From positions 1 through 35,572 of the forward strand of contig CAJJAO010000030.1 in assembly GCA_905182265.1 (NCBI GenBank): a stretch of DNA of 35,572 nucleotides, in the 5' to 3' direction. Below are positions 7,795-16,746 of this stretch, piece by piece. Source of the stretch: a gamma proteobacterium HTCC2207 (lineage in GTDB: Bacteria > Pseudomonadota > Gammaproteobacteria > Pseudomonadales > Porticoccaceae). Each line of letters starts with the position of its first letter. The stretch's first letter is position 1. The notes under the pieces are model-generated. The model saw only the letters and a program-made list of their open reading frames with translations, was not told the origin of the DNA and did no database searches. The translations under genes and the position numbers were made by a program.

Positions 7795-10317
7795 CTCAGG
7801 CATGGGCTCACCCCTAGAATCTCCCGGCAGATAGGTTTTACCCCAGGCCAAACCAGCAATACCTCTTTCCAGCATTGAATCAATTTGCGCCGCACTATAG
7901 TTCACCGCTGCAAGCACTTCTCGGGTGGAATGGCCATGGGCCTCGGTGGGGCTCAGGGAATAAATTTGCGCATCAGTCGGACGAATAGCGTAGTGGTCAA
8001 TCTGCGTAAGCTGATGGCCACTTGGATGATCCGGGTAGATCGAGAAGGCAAAGCTACCCCGCTCCATACCCACAGTGCCATCGGCAACACGGCTATTTTG
8101 GTCGCGCAAAGTCTCAATAGAATTCGGCTGGGCCGCCGCCACATCAGCGGCTAACAGGCGCTCCACCCATTTCTGAGAAGAAGCCTGCTGAAATGCCACG
8201 GTTAAAAATACCTGAATATCTGCCGTGGCGATTATGCCCTGCAGTCCCTTAACCTTATCTAGCACTGGAAGGTCGGCGACATCAGCATCGAGAAAAATCC
8301 AATCATCGGCTGTTTGATAAAAGTGCGATAGCTCATTATTACCCAAGGCCTGACGACCAGAAGGCTCATTAAAGTCTTCAAGGCCGGCATAGTCGAAACA
8401 AAATGGCAGCTGAGCCAGATTAGTGACTGCTGATAGAGATGTTCTGCCACGGCTGACGGAGCCGGTTTTAGCTTTGTGATACAGCGCAACCGCCATCGAC
8501 AGGCCGCCAGCAAAACCACAGTTCACATCCAGAGTTCCTAGGTGAGCGTGCTCTTCGGGAGTTTCCTGCCCACCGAAGCGGCTCATAATGCCGCTGTTGG
8601 CCTGAATAATATCGTCGTAGCCAATGTAGTTAGTCTTCTTCCCTGGCATGGGACCACCCAGACAGTCGAGTCGACAAAACAGCACACCGGGGTTTATGGC
8701 CTGCAGGGCATCATGGTCAAGACCCAGCGACTTCATCTGACGTTCTGGCGCATTGATCACCACCATATCCACTGAACAGACAAGGCGGTTAAATGCTTCG
8801 CGGCCTTCACCTGTGTTGATATCAAGCAGTGCACTGCTTTTACCCATATCAGTCTGAAAAGAAAACAGGGTTCCAATCAAGGGGTCGTACATGGGTACTA
8901 CAGGCTCAACTTTAATGACCTCGGCACCAAAGCGGGCTAAAAATGCCGTGGAATGGGGCCCAGCAATCACATTGGTTAAATCTAAGACCCGCAGACCATC
9001 AAGCCAGCCACTGGTTGGCTGGGGCTGAGAATCGGCGATAAAGGCTGCCGTGGGTACAGCCTCAAGCTCCGTTAATGCCTGATCAAACGAGACAAACTTG
9101 CGGGCAGCGGGGGCCAGCATATGGGCGGCGGACTCTTCTAGCCAAGCTATAGGGCCGGGCTGTTTCATGAGCCCATACTCTGGATCATTGACCTCTACGA
9201 TAAGGCCGGCATCCTTACAGTGCTGGCTATTGATCCACTCTTTTGTGGTTCTATGTGGCGCGCCGGGTATTTTCCCCTCACCAAAAATTTGCCCCCATTC
9301 TGAAGAGGTTTTAGTCAACATCACCAATTTAATTTTGCTAGAGATAATATCTGCCCAGCGCTTGGGCAGAGGATACACGCCCAGAGAACTGTCGCCCTCC
9401 CATTCGCTGACTGGCATATGTAGGTCAGTGACCTCAGGCATTCCCTCGGCCATTACTTCTTGGTAAAGCCCTAGAACCTCTAAGCAGCGCCGAGCATGGT
9501 TGCGGTGAGAGGGGCAAACCACGTAAAACATACGCCCGTCAGAGCATTCGTAAGTGCGGTAAAACGGATCCAAGTACTCTTGCAGGTCTTCATAGCTGAG
9601 GTCAAAGGCAATATTATTAGCCCGGCGGCGCTCAATCTCTAGCTCGCGCATGGTCTTGTAGCGCTCTGGTAAGTCAGCTACTTGGTAGGAGTTGTAAGAC
9701 AGCCCCTCCATCATCGCCGCAATAACAGGTACCTCAATACTATCGCCTCGGGCGGTTTTCTCCCGGGCCATCAGGGCCAGAACCACCGAGCTTGCTGCCA
9801 GCGTAATGCTGTAAGAAGAGGCCAACGGCAGAGGTGAAAAAGACGGGTTTAAACCCATAAGTACACGGTTAAAGCCCATATCAGTAAACGCACCAGCCGT
9901 AGCGGCTACCACAGCTTCGGTCGCTTTCCAGTCGCGACGCAGCTGGTCATTGCTGGCAAAACCAGGCATAGACAAAGTAACGAGCTCTGGACGAGTCTGG
10001 CGCAGCTGTTTAAAGTCGATACCCAATCGTTGCATAACACCGGGGCGAAAAGATTCTATAACTACATCTGCATAGGCAATCAACTCCAAGGCCTGGGCGA
10101 GACCTGCAGGGGTCTTCAAGTCCAGATTGATACAGCTTTTATTGCGATTGAGAATGGCATTGGCCGGATGTTTCCATTGCGGGCCCGCAGGCGGATCAAC
10201 ATGGACCACGGTAGCCCCAAGATCAGCCATTACCATGGCGGCACCAGGCCCAGCAATCTGTTGGCCAAAGTCGATAATGCGAACCCCTTTGAGGGGCAAA
10301 TGAGTTTGTTTTTTCAT
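7708..10317 (-). CDS. dddD: DMSP CoA-transferase/lyase, fused class III CoA-transferase
   Basis: Transfers CoA to dimethylsulfoniopropionate and cleaves it to dimethyl sulfide and a 3-hydroxypropionate/3-HP-CoA product. Two CaiB/BaiF domains are fused (about residues 8-400 and 440-800). In the second, HLGTLDVNCGFAGG supplies Asp597, close to the catalytic Asp602 reported for Halomonas DddD. The first domain has SFSPLPLASSYSITLAAS where the Asp would sit, as expected for a non-catalytic copy. I start at the ATG at 10317 (MKKQTHLPLKGVRIIDFG) because the 19 codons upstream do not look like the family. The resulting 869 aa is about 30-40 longer than described DddD proteins, and the excess is a C-terminal tail overlapping the dksA-like gene. 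The divergent dddT-dddB-dddC genes strongly support the assignment. Confidence 0.92.
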   Translation of the reverse strand: MKKQTHLPLKGVRIIDFGQQIAGPGAAMVMADLGATVVHVDPPAGPQWKHPANAILNRNKSCINLDLKTPAGLAQALELIAYADVVIESFRPGVMQRLGIDFKQLRQTRPELVTLSMPGFASNDQLRRDWKATEAVVAATAGAFTDMGFNRVLMGLNPSFSPLPLASSYSITLAASSVVLALMAREKTARGDSIEVPVIAAMMEGLSYNSYQVADLPERYKTMRELEIERRRANNIAFDLSYEDLQEYLDPFYRTYECSDGRMFYVVCPSHRNHARRCLEVLGLYQEVMAEGMPEVTDLHMPVSEWEGDSSLGVYPLPKRWADIISSKIKLVMLTKTSSEWGQIFGEGKIPGAPHRTTKEWINSQHCKDAGLIVEVNDPEYGLMKQPGPIAWLEESAAHMLAPAARKFVSFDQALTELEAVPTAAFIADSQPQPTSGWLDGLRVLDLTNVIAGPHSTAFLARFGAEVIKVEPVVPMYDPLIGTLFSFQTDMGKSSALLDINTGEGREAFNRLVCSVDMVVINAPERQMKSLGLDHDALQAINPGVLFCRLDCLGGPMPGKKTNYIGYDDIIQANSGIMSRFGGQETPEEHAHLGTLDVNCGFAGGLSMAVALYHKAKTGSVSRGRTSLSAVTNLAQLPFCFDYAGLEDFNEPSGRQALGNNELSHFYQTADDWIFLDADVADLPVLDKVKGLQGIIATADIQVFLTVAFQQASSQKWVERLLAADVAAAQPNSIETLRDQNSRVADGTVGMERGSFAFSIYPDHPSGHQLTQIDHYAIRPTDAQIYSLSPTEAHGHSTREVLAAVNYSAAQIDSMLERGIAGLAWGKTYLPGDSRGEPMPELDGLFGTANTETVGWIDTESTDGDIFIT

Positions 10318-10396
10318 GATAAATAACGCCGCTGATCTGTAATTCCGGCATATTAGAAAGCAATTCATTTTCAATCCAGCAACAAAAAAATGGCCT

Positions 10397-10420
10397 TAGG
10401 CATGGTTTTTTTTATGCCTA
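10397..10420. promoter_or_regulatory. inverted repeat in dddD-dddT intergenic region (1)
   Basis: TAGGCAT (10397-10403) and ATGCCTA (10414-10420) form a perfect 7-bp inverted repeat with a 10-base T-rich spacer. It lies in the 224-base divergent region between the dddD and dddT starts. The T run is in the loop rather than after the stem, so an operator is more likely than a terminator. Confidence 0.4.
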
Positions 10421-10456
10421 TAAAAGGGCTTTAAAAAACCAGTCATTTTAAATGGT

Positions 10457-10477
10457 TGCATCCATTATTTAGATGCA
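10457..10477. promoter_or_regulatory. inverted repeat in dddD-dddT intergenic region (2)
   Basis: TGCATC (10457-10462) and GATGCA (10472-10477) form a perfect 6-bp inverted repeat around a 9-base A/T spacer, 64 bases before the dddT start. The spacing resembles sites for LysR- or IclR-type dimers, both encoded at the end of the ddd genes. A TATGAT hexamer at 10484-10489 could be a -10 box for dddT, but I see no good -35 at the right distance. Confidence 0.45.
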
Positions 10478-10541
10478 TAACAATATGATTTGTATCGTTT
10501 TAGTAGCTAAGAGCAATAATAATAATAACAGAGAGCCCTCT

Positions 10542-12167
10542 ATGCCCCAGCCAACGCCCCAGCCAATACCTAAGCTTATGCCCCACGCACCATCTGCAGG
10601 TGTTCATCCCGTTATGGCCATTGGCTCAGCAGCTCTGGTCGCTGCCTTTGTTTTATTTACCCTCATAAGCCCCCAGGTAGCAGACGCTGCCTACAGCGCC
10701 GCGCGAGACTATATTGCCACTGAATTAAGCTGGTATTACATCGCACTGATGAACCTCTATCTGGTGATTGCTCTATTTTTAGTGCTGAGTAAATACGGCA
10801 AGATAAGACTAGGAGCAGACTCAGAACGACCAGAGTTTGGTTACTTTGCTTGGTTCTCTATGCTGTTTGGTGCCAGCGTCGGTATTGGTATTTTGTTTTG
10901 GAGTATTGCCGAGCCTATCTATTATTTTCAGAGCAACCCCTTCGTAGCTGCAGACCAAGCCATGACCGCTGAAGCTGCACAGGTAGCCATGCGTATTACT
11001 CTGTTCCATTGGGGTCTCCACGGTTGGGCGCTGTATGCCATTATGGGTATGTGCTTTGCCTACTTCTCTTACCGTAAAGGCATGCCTCTCTCTATCAGGT
11101 CCGCTCTCTACCCAGTATTTGGTGAGCGCATTTATGGGCCCATCGGCTACATCGCCGATTTGCTAGCAGTGCTGGGCACGGTATTTGGTATTGCTACCTC
11201 TTTAGGATTGGGTGCTCAGCAAATGAATGCTGGTATCAATTATTTACTCGGTATTGAGATTAGTATCGGCACGCAGATAATACTGATCGCAGGCATCTCG
11301 ATCATTGCCACTATTTCGGTATTAACCGGTGTCGACCGTGGGATTCGTCTGCTTAGTGAATTCAACATGCGACTTACTGTAGTGATACTGGCTCTGTTTT
11401 TAGTCTTTGGCCCTACCCTCTACCTTATTTACTCTTTTGGCGGCAACCTAGTCGACTACCTAGCTAACTTCGCGACACTCGGTATTTGGCTGGCACCAGA
11501 GCAGCACACACAATGGCAGAGCGACTGGACTATTTTTTACTGGGGCTGGTGGATTGCCTGGTCACCTTTTACTGGTCTGTTTATCGCCCGAATTTCCCGT
11601 GGTCGTACCATTAGAGAATTCCTTCTCGGGGTGCTTGGCGCACCGGTGATACTGACCATTTTATGGATTACCCTGTTTGGTAATACCGCCATGCATATCG
11701 AGCTATTTGGCGACGGCGGTGTCACCGCTGCGGTGAATGCTGACCGCACCACGGCACTGTTCAAGACCATTGAAATTATGGACCTTGGCAAATGGCTTAC
11801 GGGCCTTATGGCGAGTATTTGCACATTGATGCTGGTGACCTACTTTGTGACCTCAGCAGATTCAGCCACTCTGGTGGTCTGCACACTCATCGCCATGGGC
11901 GACAATAATCCACCGGCGAGACTGCGTATTTTTTGGGGCACACTGATGGGTGCTGTCGCGGGAGTCCTGCTATTTGCTGGAGGCCTCGAGGCTTTGCAGA
12001 CGGCTTCGATAGTAGCGGCGCTGCCGTTTTCAATCGTGCTTCTTCTCGCCACCTATGGTTTGGGAAAGTCACTTTATGCTGAGGGCAAAACACTCTCAAT
12101 TCCCACCTCCTTGACCGCGACCATACAAGATAATGAGAGCGCCCAAGTACAGGTTCAAGAAAAATAA
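10542..12167 (+). CDS. dddT: BCCT-family transporter, probable DMSP importer
   Basis: Inner-membrane secondary transporter of the betaine/choline/carnitine family, 541 aa from the ATG at 10542, with about 12 transmembrane segments. Family signatures are GASVGIGILFWSIAEPIYYF in the TM4 region and the aromatic-rich FYWGWWIAWSPFTGLFIARI in the TM8 region. I place the start at 10542 (MPQPTPQP), preceded by GAGAG at 10531-10535; the frame is open upstream to 10473 but that stretch is Asn-rich and AT-rich. It is divergent from dddD and followed by dddB and dddC, matching known ddd clusters where the BCCT protein imports DMSP. Glycine betaine or another onium compound is possible as an extra substrate. 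Confidence 0.88.
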   Translation: MPQPTPQPIPKLMPHAPSAGVHPVMAIGSAALVAAFVLFTLISPQVADAAYSAARDYIATELSWYYIALMNLYLVIALFLVLSKYGKIRLGADSERPEFGYFAWFSMLFGASVGIGILFWSIAEPIYYFQSNPFVAADQAMTAEAAQVAMRITLFHWGLHGWALYAIMGMCFAYFSYRKGMPLSIRSALYPVFGERIYGPIGYIADLLAVLGTVFGIATSLGLGAQQMNAGINYLLGIEISIGTQIILIAGISIIATISVLTGVDRGIRLLSEFNMRLTVVILALFLVFGPTLYLIYSFGGNLVDYLANFATLGIWLAPEQHTQWQSDWTIFYWGWWIAWSPFTGLFIARISRGRTIREFLLGVLGAPVILTILWITLFGNTAMHIELFGDGGVTAAVNADRTTALFKTIEIMDLGKWLTGLMASICTLMLVTYFVTSADSATLVVCTLIAMGDNNPPARLRIFWGTLMGAVAGVLLFAGGLEALQTASIVAALPFSIVLLLATYGLGKSLYAEGKTLSIPTSLTATIQDNESAQVQVQEK

Positions 12168-12225
12168 AAATAAAAAGAAATAAAAAGAAATTGAAAGAAT
12201 TCGAAAGAAAAGAAACCGAAAGAGA
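12161..12225 (+). repeat. A/G-rich 10-bp tandem array starting at the dddT stop codon
   Basis: A nearly pure purine tract fills the dddT-dddB gap. TAAAAAGAAA occurs twice exactly (12171-12180, 12181-12190), followed by TTGAAAGAAT, TCGAAAGAAA and, after AGAAA, CCGAAAGAGA. The dddT stop codon (12165-12167) lies at its left end and the dddB ribosome binding site (GAGAG) at its right end. Confidence 0.8.
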
Positions 12226-12234
12226 GCTCCAATA

Positions 12235-13392
12235 ATGTCCACACAAATTATTCTACCGCGCATCCTGCAAGTTGGCGCCGGCGCTAGCCAAGAAGCAGGT
12301 AATATTCTCACCAGCCTCAGCTGTCAGCGCCCTCTTATTGTCACCGACAAAATGATGGTTCAGCTGGGCTATGTTCGCAGTTTGCAAGACAGTCTAGAAG
12401 CCGCTGGTATACAAGCAGATGTTTTTGATGACACGGTTCCAGAGCCAACCGTTAGCTCTATTCAAGCCGGTGTAGACCGCGTTCGGGATGGCAGCTATGA
12501 CAGTATTATTGCCATTGGCGGTGGCAGCCCTATCGACAGCGCCAAAGCTATTGCCATTTTAGGTAAGCATGGCGGCGTCATGCGCGACTACAAATTCCCT
12601 CGTATCGTCAACGAACCTGGTCTGCCTATTATTGCCATTCCAACCACGGCGGGTACTGGCTCTGAATGCACTAAGGTAACGATTATTACCGATGAAACCA
12701 ACGACGAAAAAATGCTCTGCGTTGGTATTGGTTTTATGCCCACGGCCGCACTGGTCGATTACAGCCTGACTCTAAGTCTACCCGCAAGAACTACGGCAGA
12801 TACGGGCATTGATGCCCTGACTCATGCCATGGAAGCCTATGTCAGTAAAAAAGCTAGCCTCTACAGTGACAGCCAAGCCATTGCTGCCATGAAACTACTG
12901 GGGCCCAACCTGCGCAAAGCCTTCCATGATGGCAGTGACCAAAAAGCCCGAGAAGAGATGATGCTCGGTGCCACTCTGGCGGGTGTGGCTTTTTCTAACG
13001 CTTCAGTTGCTCTGGTGCATGGTATGTCGCGGCCCATTGGCGCTTTCTATCATGTACCTCACGGCCTCTCCAATGCCATGTTACTGCCAACAGTCACCGA
13101 ATTTAGTATTCCTGCGGCCCCCGAGCGTTATGCCGACTGTGCCCGCGCTATGGGAGTCGCTAGCGAATCCGATAGCGACGAGATAGCCAACGAAAATCTC
13201 ATGGACGAGCTCAATGCAATCAATAGAGAACTACAGGTACCCACTCCTCGGGAGTTTGGTATTGACCCGGAACACTTTCTTAACAATCTAGAGCTGATGT
13301 CTGAGCAGGCTTTGGCCTCTGGCTCACCGGGCAATAACCCAAGAGTACCCAGTGCCGATGAGATCATCGAAATCTACCGCCAGCTCTGGTAA
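12235..13392 (+). CDS. dddB: iron-containing alcohol dehydrogenase, DMSP pathway
   Basis: Group III (Fe-dependent) NAD(P) alcohol dehydrogenase, 385 aa, expected to oxidise the C3 hydroxyacid (or its CoA ester) released by DddD to the malonate-semialdehyde level. Visible motifs are the nucleotide-binding GGGSPIDSAKAIA (residues 95-107), PTTAGTGSE (136-144), and the four metal ligands Asp193, His197 (GIDALTHAMEAYV), His262 and His276 (VHGMSRPIGAFYHVPHG), all in family spacing. The ATG at 12235 follows GAGAG. It sits 67 bases after dddT and 23 before dddC. The family is certain; the substrate is inferred from the dddDTBC context. Confidence 0.88.
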   Translation: MSTQIILPRILQVGAGASQEAGNILTSLSCQRPLIVTDKMMVQLGYVRSLQDSLEAAGIQADVFDDTVPEPTVSSIQAGVDRVRDGSYDSIIAIGGGSPIDSAKAIAILGKHGGVMRDYKFPRIVNEPGLPIIAIPTTAGTGSECTKVTIITDETNDEKMLCVGIGFMPTAALVDYSLTLSLPARTTADTGIDALTHAMEAYVSKKASLYSDSQAIAAMKLLGPNLRKAFHDGSDQKAREEMMLGATLAGVAFSNASVALVHGMSRPIGAFYHVPHGLSNAMLLPTVTEFSIPAAPERYADCARAMGVASESDSDEIANENLMDELNAINRELQVPTPREFGIDPEHFLNNLELMSEQALASGSPGNNPRVPSADEIIEIYRQLW

Positions 13393-13415
13393 AAATAATT
13401 TTTGAGGATAGCCAC

Positions 13416-14912
13416 ATGACAGTAGTAGGACATTTAATTAACGGTCAGATGACCACCGAATCCACACGTACTCAGGATGTTTATAACCCGTCCACAGGCG
13501 AGGTCAGCAAACAGGTGGCTCTTGCTTCACAGGCAACCGTTGAAGACGCGATTACAGCGGCTCAGGCAGCTTACCCCGCATGGCGCAATACTCCCGCTAT
13601 TAAGCGCGCGCGAGTGATGTTTAAGTTTAAAGATTTACTCGAGCAAAACGTCGACAAGATCTGCGCATTAATCGGCGAAGAGCACGGCAAAATTAGTCAT
13701 GACGCCGCCGGCGAATTGCAGCGCGGCATCGAGAATGTGGAATACGCCTGCTGTGCGCCAGAATTATTAAAAGGTGAGCACAGTAAAAATGTTGCTCCTA
13801 ATATCGATTCTTGGAGCGAGTTTCAGCCTCTTGGCGTAGTGGCTGGTATTACCCCCTTTAACTTCCCTGCGATGGTACCTCTGTGGATGTACCCAATGGC
13901 GATTGTCTGTGGCAACTGCTTTATTCTCAAGCCCTCTGAACGCGACCCCAGCTCAACATTATTTATTGCATCCTTATTAAAAGAAGCTGGTCTGCCCGAC
14001 GGTGTAATGAATGTGGTTAACGGCGATAAAGAAGCGGTAGACACCTTACTAAACGACGAGCGCATCAAGGCAGTAAGCTTTGTTGGTTCAACACCGATTG
14101 CCGAATATATCTACAGTACAGCCAGTACCAATGGCAAACGCTGCCAGGCTCTAGGTGGCGCGAAAAACCATGCCATAGTCATGCCTGATGCCGATATGGA
14201 TAATGCCGTTGCTCAGTTACTGGGAGCCGCCTTTGGGTCCTCTGGTGAGCGCTGTATGGCCCTATCGGTGGCGGTTGCCGTTGGCGATGCCGCGGCGGAT
14301 TCTTTGGTCAGCAAAATGCAAGAAGCCATGAAATCTCTAAAGATTGGCCCCTGCCATGACGCCGGGAATGACTTTGGCCCAGTGATTACCCAGCAACATC
14401 AGCAAAAGGTCTTTGGCTATATCGACAGCGCTGAACAGCAAGGTGCCACGATTGTCGTCGATGGTCGCAACCCAAATATTGATGGCTATGAAAATGGCTT
14501 TTATGTGGGCGGCACTTTAATCGACCGAGTAACCCCAGACATGGAAAGCTACAACGCTGAAATTTTTGGTCCGGTTCTGCAAGTGATGCGAGTGGACACA
14601 ATGCAGGCGGCAATGGATCTTATTGATAACCATGAGTATGGCAATGGCACCTGCATCTTTACCAGAGACGGTGAGGCAGCGCGCTATTTCTCTGACCATA
14701 TTCAGGTGGGTATGGTGGGCATTAATATTCCTCTGCCGGTACCCGTGGCCTATCACAGTTTCGGTGGCTGGAAGCGTTCGTTGTTTGGCGATCTGCATGC
14801 CTATGGTCCAGATGCTGTGCGCTTCTATACCAAGCGTAAAACCATCACCCAGCGCTGGCCTTCGGCCGGTGTGCGCGAAGGTGCCCAGTTCTCTATGCCG
14901 ACTATGAGCTAA
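13416..14912 (+). CDS. dddC: CoA-acylating methylmalonate/malonate-semialdehyde dehydrogenase
   Basis: 498-aa aldehyde dehydrogenase of the MmsA type, which converts (methyl)malonate semialdehyde, NAD and CoA to acetyl- or propionyl-CoA plus CO2. Here it would finish DMSP carbon use as acetyl-CoA. TPFNFPAMVPLWMYP is the MMSDH signature around residue 150, and the catalytic Cys280 is in GSSGERCMALS. The usual ALDH general-base Glu is absent (LGGAKNH at about 246-252), as expected for CoA-acylating members. GAGGAT precedes the ATG. A parallel role in valine catabolism cannot be excluded, but position in the ddd cluster favours dddC. Confidence 0.9.
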   Translation: MTVVGHLINGQMTTESTRTQDVYNPSTGEVSKQVALASQATVEDAITAAQAAYPAWRNTPAIKRARVMFKFKDLLEQNVDKICALIGEEHGKISHDAAGELQRGIENVEYACCAPELLKGEHSKNVAPNIDSWSEFQPLGVVAGITPFNFPAMVPLWMYPMAIVCGNCFILKPSERDPSSTLFIASLLKEAGLPDGVMNVVNGDKEAVDTLLNDERIKAVSFVGSTPIAEYIYSTASTNGKRCQALGGAKNHAIVMPDADMDNAVAQLLGAAFGSSGERCMALSVAVAVGDAAADSLVSKMQEAMKSLKIGPCHDAGNDFGPVITQQHQQKVFGYIDSAEQQGATIVVDGRNPNIDGYENGFYVGGTLIDRVTPDMESYNAEIFGPVLQVMRVDTMQAAMDLIDNHEYGNGTCIFTRDGEAARYFSDHIQVGMVGINIPLPVPVAYHSFGGWKRSLFGDLHAYGPDAVRFYTKRKTITQRWPSAGVREGAQFSMPTMS

Positions 14913-14921
14913 AGTAATCCT

Positions 14922-15686
14922 ATGACCACCAGGGAAAAAGGATCTGCAGTCAGCCGTGTTATGCAGATTATCGAAGCGGTAGCCAAGGCTGAGCGACCTA
15001 TGTCGCCAGCTGATCTCGCCTGCCAACTCGGTATCCCCAAACCTAGTATCCATCGCCTGCTCAATCAGCTCGAGTCCGATGGTTTTGTGCAAACTAATAT
15101 GCGCGGGCTGATTATTCCCAGCGCCAAAATGCACAGTATTGCCTGGGGTGTTTTACACAGTGAACGCTTTAGCGCTGTGCGCCGCTCCATATTGCAGCAG
15201 CTCACCGAAGAGATTGGCGAGACCTGCGGTATTGCCGTACCCAATGGCACTGAGATGCGCTATTACGACCGCGTGCAGTCGGACTGGCCGCTGCAGATTC
15301 ATCTACAGGTGGGTAGCCCTACACCGAGCTGGTGTACCGCGAGTGGCAAGCTCTATCTTAGTTCACTACCTAGGGATCGGCGTCTGCGAATTATTAATAA
15401 CCTGCCTCTCAAACAATACACCCGCAACACCATCGTCGATGCAGAAACATTAGAAATAGAGTTACAACATATAAAAGTAAGTCGCGTTGGCACAGACAAT
15501 GAAGAGTTTGTCGATGGTATGGTGGCCTGCGCGGTGCCGGTCACTGATAGCAGCGGCAAGCTCTGTGCCTGCCTGTTTACCCATGCCCCGGTCGTACGCA
15601 AAAGCTTTGAAGAATTACTGCGCTATACCCCTGTCCTGCGCAGTGCAGCAGAACACCTGGGACATCTTATTGATGAACCAGAATAA
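14922..15686 (+). CDS. IclR-family transcriptional regulator
   Basis: 254-aa regulator with an N-terminal winged helix-turn-helix (about residues 8-70; MSPADLACQLGIPKPSIHRL) and a C-terminal IclR effector-binding domain (about 80-250; GIAVPNGTEMRYYDRVQSD and SPTPSWCTASGKLYLSSLP). It starts nine bases after dddC, so it is probably transcribed with the ddd genes and may control them, for instance through the inverted repeats between dddD and dddT. Characterised ddd clusters usually carry a LysR-type DddR; an IclR gene in this place is less often described, as far as I recall. Confidence 0.88.
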   Translation: MTTREKGSAVSRVMQIIEAVAKAERPMSPADLACQLGIPKPSIHRLLNQLESDGFVQTNMRGLIIPSAKMHSIAWGVLHSERFSAVRRSILQQLTEEIGETCGIAVPNGTEMRYYDRVQSDWPLQIHLQVGSPTPSWCTASGKLYLSSLPRDRRLRIINNLPLKQYTRNTIVDAETLEIELQHIKVSRVGTDNEEFVDGMVACAVPVTDSSGKLCACLFTHAPVVRKSFEELLRYTPVLRSAAEHLGHLIDEPE

Positions 15687-15713
15687 ACAATAAGCGACTC
15701 ACAGAAGATCACC

Positions 15714-16610
15714 ATGAAAAAAAGACTACCTCCCTTAAATTGGCTGCGCTCGTTTGAAGCCTCTGCTCGCCACCTGAATTTTACTCAGGCGGCAGCTGAA
15801 TTACATATGACCCAGGCTGCCGTGAGTCAGCAAATCAAAGGTCTGGAAACTAAGTTGGGCTGTGCGCTTTTTGTTCGTTTGCCCAGAGGCCTAGAGCTTA
15901 CCGACTCGGCTCGGGCCTATATCCCGGGAGTCCGTGAAGCCATTGAACAGCTGGCACTAGTTACCGATGAAGTGTTCGGCAAAGAGCGCAGTCACACATT
16001 AACGGTGCGAGTTAATCTGGTATTTTTTACAACTTGGTTAGCACCGCGACTGGCAGATTTTCGCCAGCAACACCCAGATATTGACCTGCGTTTTACCAGT
16101 AATATTTGGATCGCCAACCAAGACAGTGACGCAGACGTGGAAATACGCTACGGCAAGGGTCTCTGGCCCGGATTCACCAGTAATCGCCTTACTTGGGATG
16201 AACTTATTCCTGTTTGTAGCCCAGAGCTACTAGACAGCCTCTCGCCGCCGGAAAATCCAGAAGCCCTAGGGGATTTCACATTGCTCCATGTCATCGGTTA
16301 TGAAGAGGGCTGGGGTTATTGGCTTAATAAGCTTGGTTATCACAGCATTGATGCCTCCCAGGGGATTCATTTTGACTCCCTAGTGACCGCCCTGGAAATG
16401 GCTGCCCAGGGCCATGGCGTTGCTCTCGGTCGCACCTCGTTAATCGGTCCTATGCTGGAAAGCGGCCGTCTAATTTCACCCTTCCCTGACAGGACTGGCA
16501 CCTCTGAATCATTTTTCTTGGTGACCCCATCAAATAAGGCTATTCGCCCACACATAGAGGCTTTTCGCTACTGGTTAATTGATCAAGCGGGATTGGAAGC
16601 TGAAGAGTAG
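15714..16610 (+). CDS. LysR-family regulator, GcvA-like
   Basis: 298-aa LysR protein of the GcvA/AmpR branch, recognised by LPPLNWLRSFEASARHLNFT followed by AAAELHMTQAAVSQQIKGLE. The effector domain covers about residues 90-295. It follows the IclR gene by 27 bases and is the last + strand gene of the ddd island; a LysR regulator (DddR) activates ddd genes in other bacteria, so this is a candidate activator. The final codons (E-A-E-E-stop) lie inside the first unit of a 16-bp tandem array that continues after the gene, so the C terminus may have been reshaped by it. Confidence 0.87.
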   Translation: MKKRLPPLNWLRSFEASARHLNFTQAAAELHMTQAAVSQQIKGLETKLGCALFVRLPRGLELTDSARAYIPGVREAIEQLALVTDEVFGKERSHTLTVRVNLVFFTTWLAPRLADFRQQHPDIDLRFTSNIWIANQDSDADVEIRYGKGLWPGFTSNRLTWDELIPVCSPELLDSLSPPENPEALGDFTLLHVIGYEEGWGYWLNKLGYHSIDASQGIHFDSLVTALEMAAQGHGVALGRTSLIGPMLESGRLISPFPDRTGTSESFFLVTPSNKAIRPHIEAFRYWLIDQAGLEAEE

Positions 16611-16710
16611 CTTCGCTGAAGAGCCCTTTTACTGAAGAGTACTTTTACTGAAGAGCCTTTTTACTAAAGAGCCCTTTTACTAAATAGCAGCTTTGCTAAG
16701 GAACAGCTTT
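16599..16710 (+). repeat. seven 16-bp tandem units across the LysR stop codon
   Basis: Seven consecutive 16-mers begin at 16599, 16615, 16631, 16647, 16663, 16679 and 16695, with consensus ACTGAAGAGCCCTTTT. Units 2-5 differ at only one to three positions; units 1, 6 and 7 are more diverged. The LysR stop codon TAG (16608-16610) is inside unit 1. A 6-bp hairpin (ATGGCT/AGCCAT, 16714-16734) follows, between the two convergent genes. Confidence 0.93.
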
Positions 16711-16746
16711 TGTATGGCTGCTTTCAAAAGCCATTAGCTCCGGTGT

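Noticed and set aside
9098..9466. 122-aa + strand frame inside dddD
   Set aside because: It is antisense to well-conserved dddD sequence; no ribosome binding site or protein motif supports it.
10397..10420. rho-independent terminator
   Set aside because: The T run is in the loop, not after the stem, and the element lies between two divergent gene starts.
10473..10541. dddT start at the first ATG of the frame (10473)
   Set aside because: The extra 23 residues are Asn-rich, overlap the inverted repeat and lack a good ribosome binding site, while 10542 has GAGAG in front.
14517..15134. 205-aa open frame on the - strand over the end of dddC and start of the IclR gene
   Set aside because: It lies antisense to two genes with clear family motifs, has no recognisable motif and is a by-product of their codon use.
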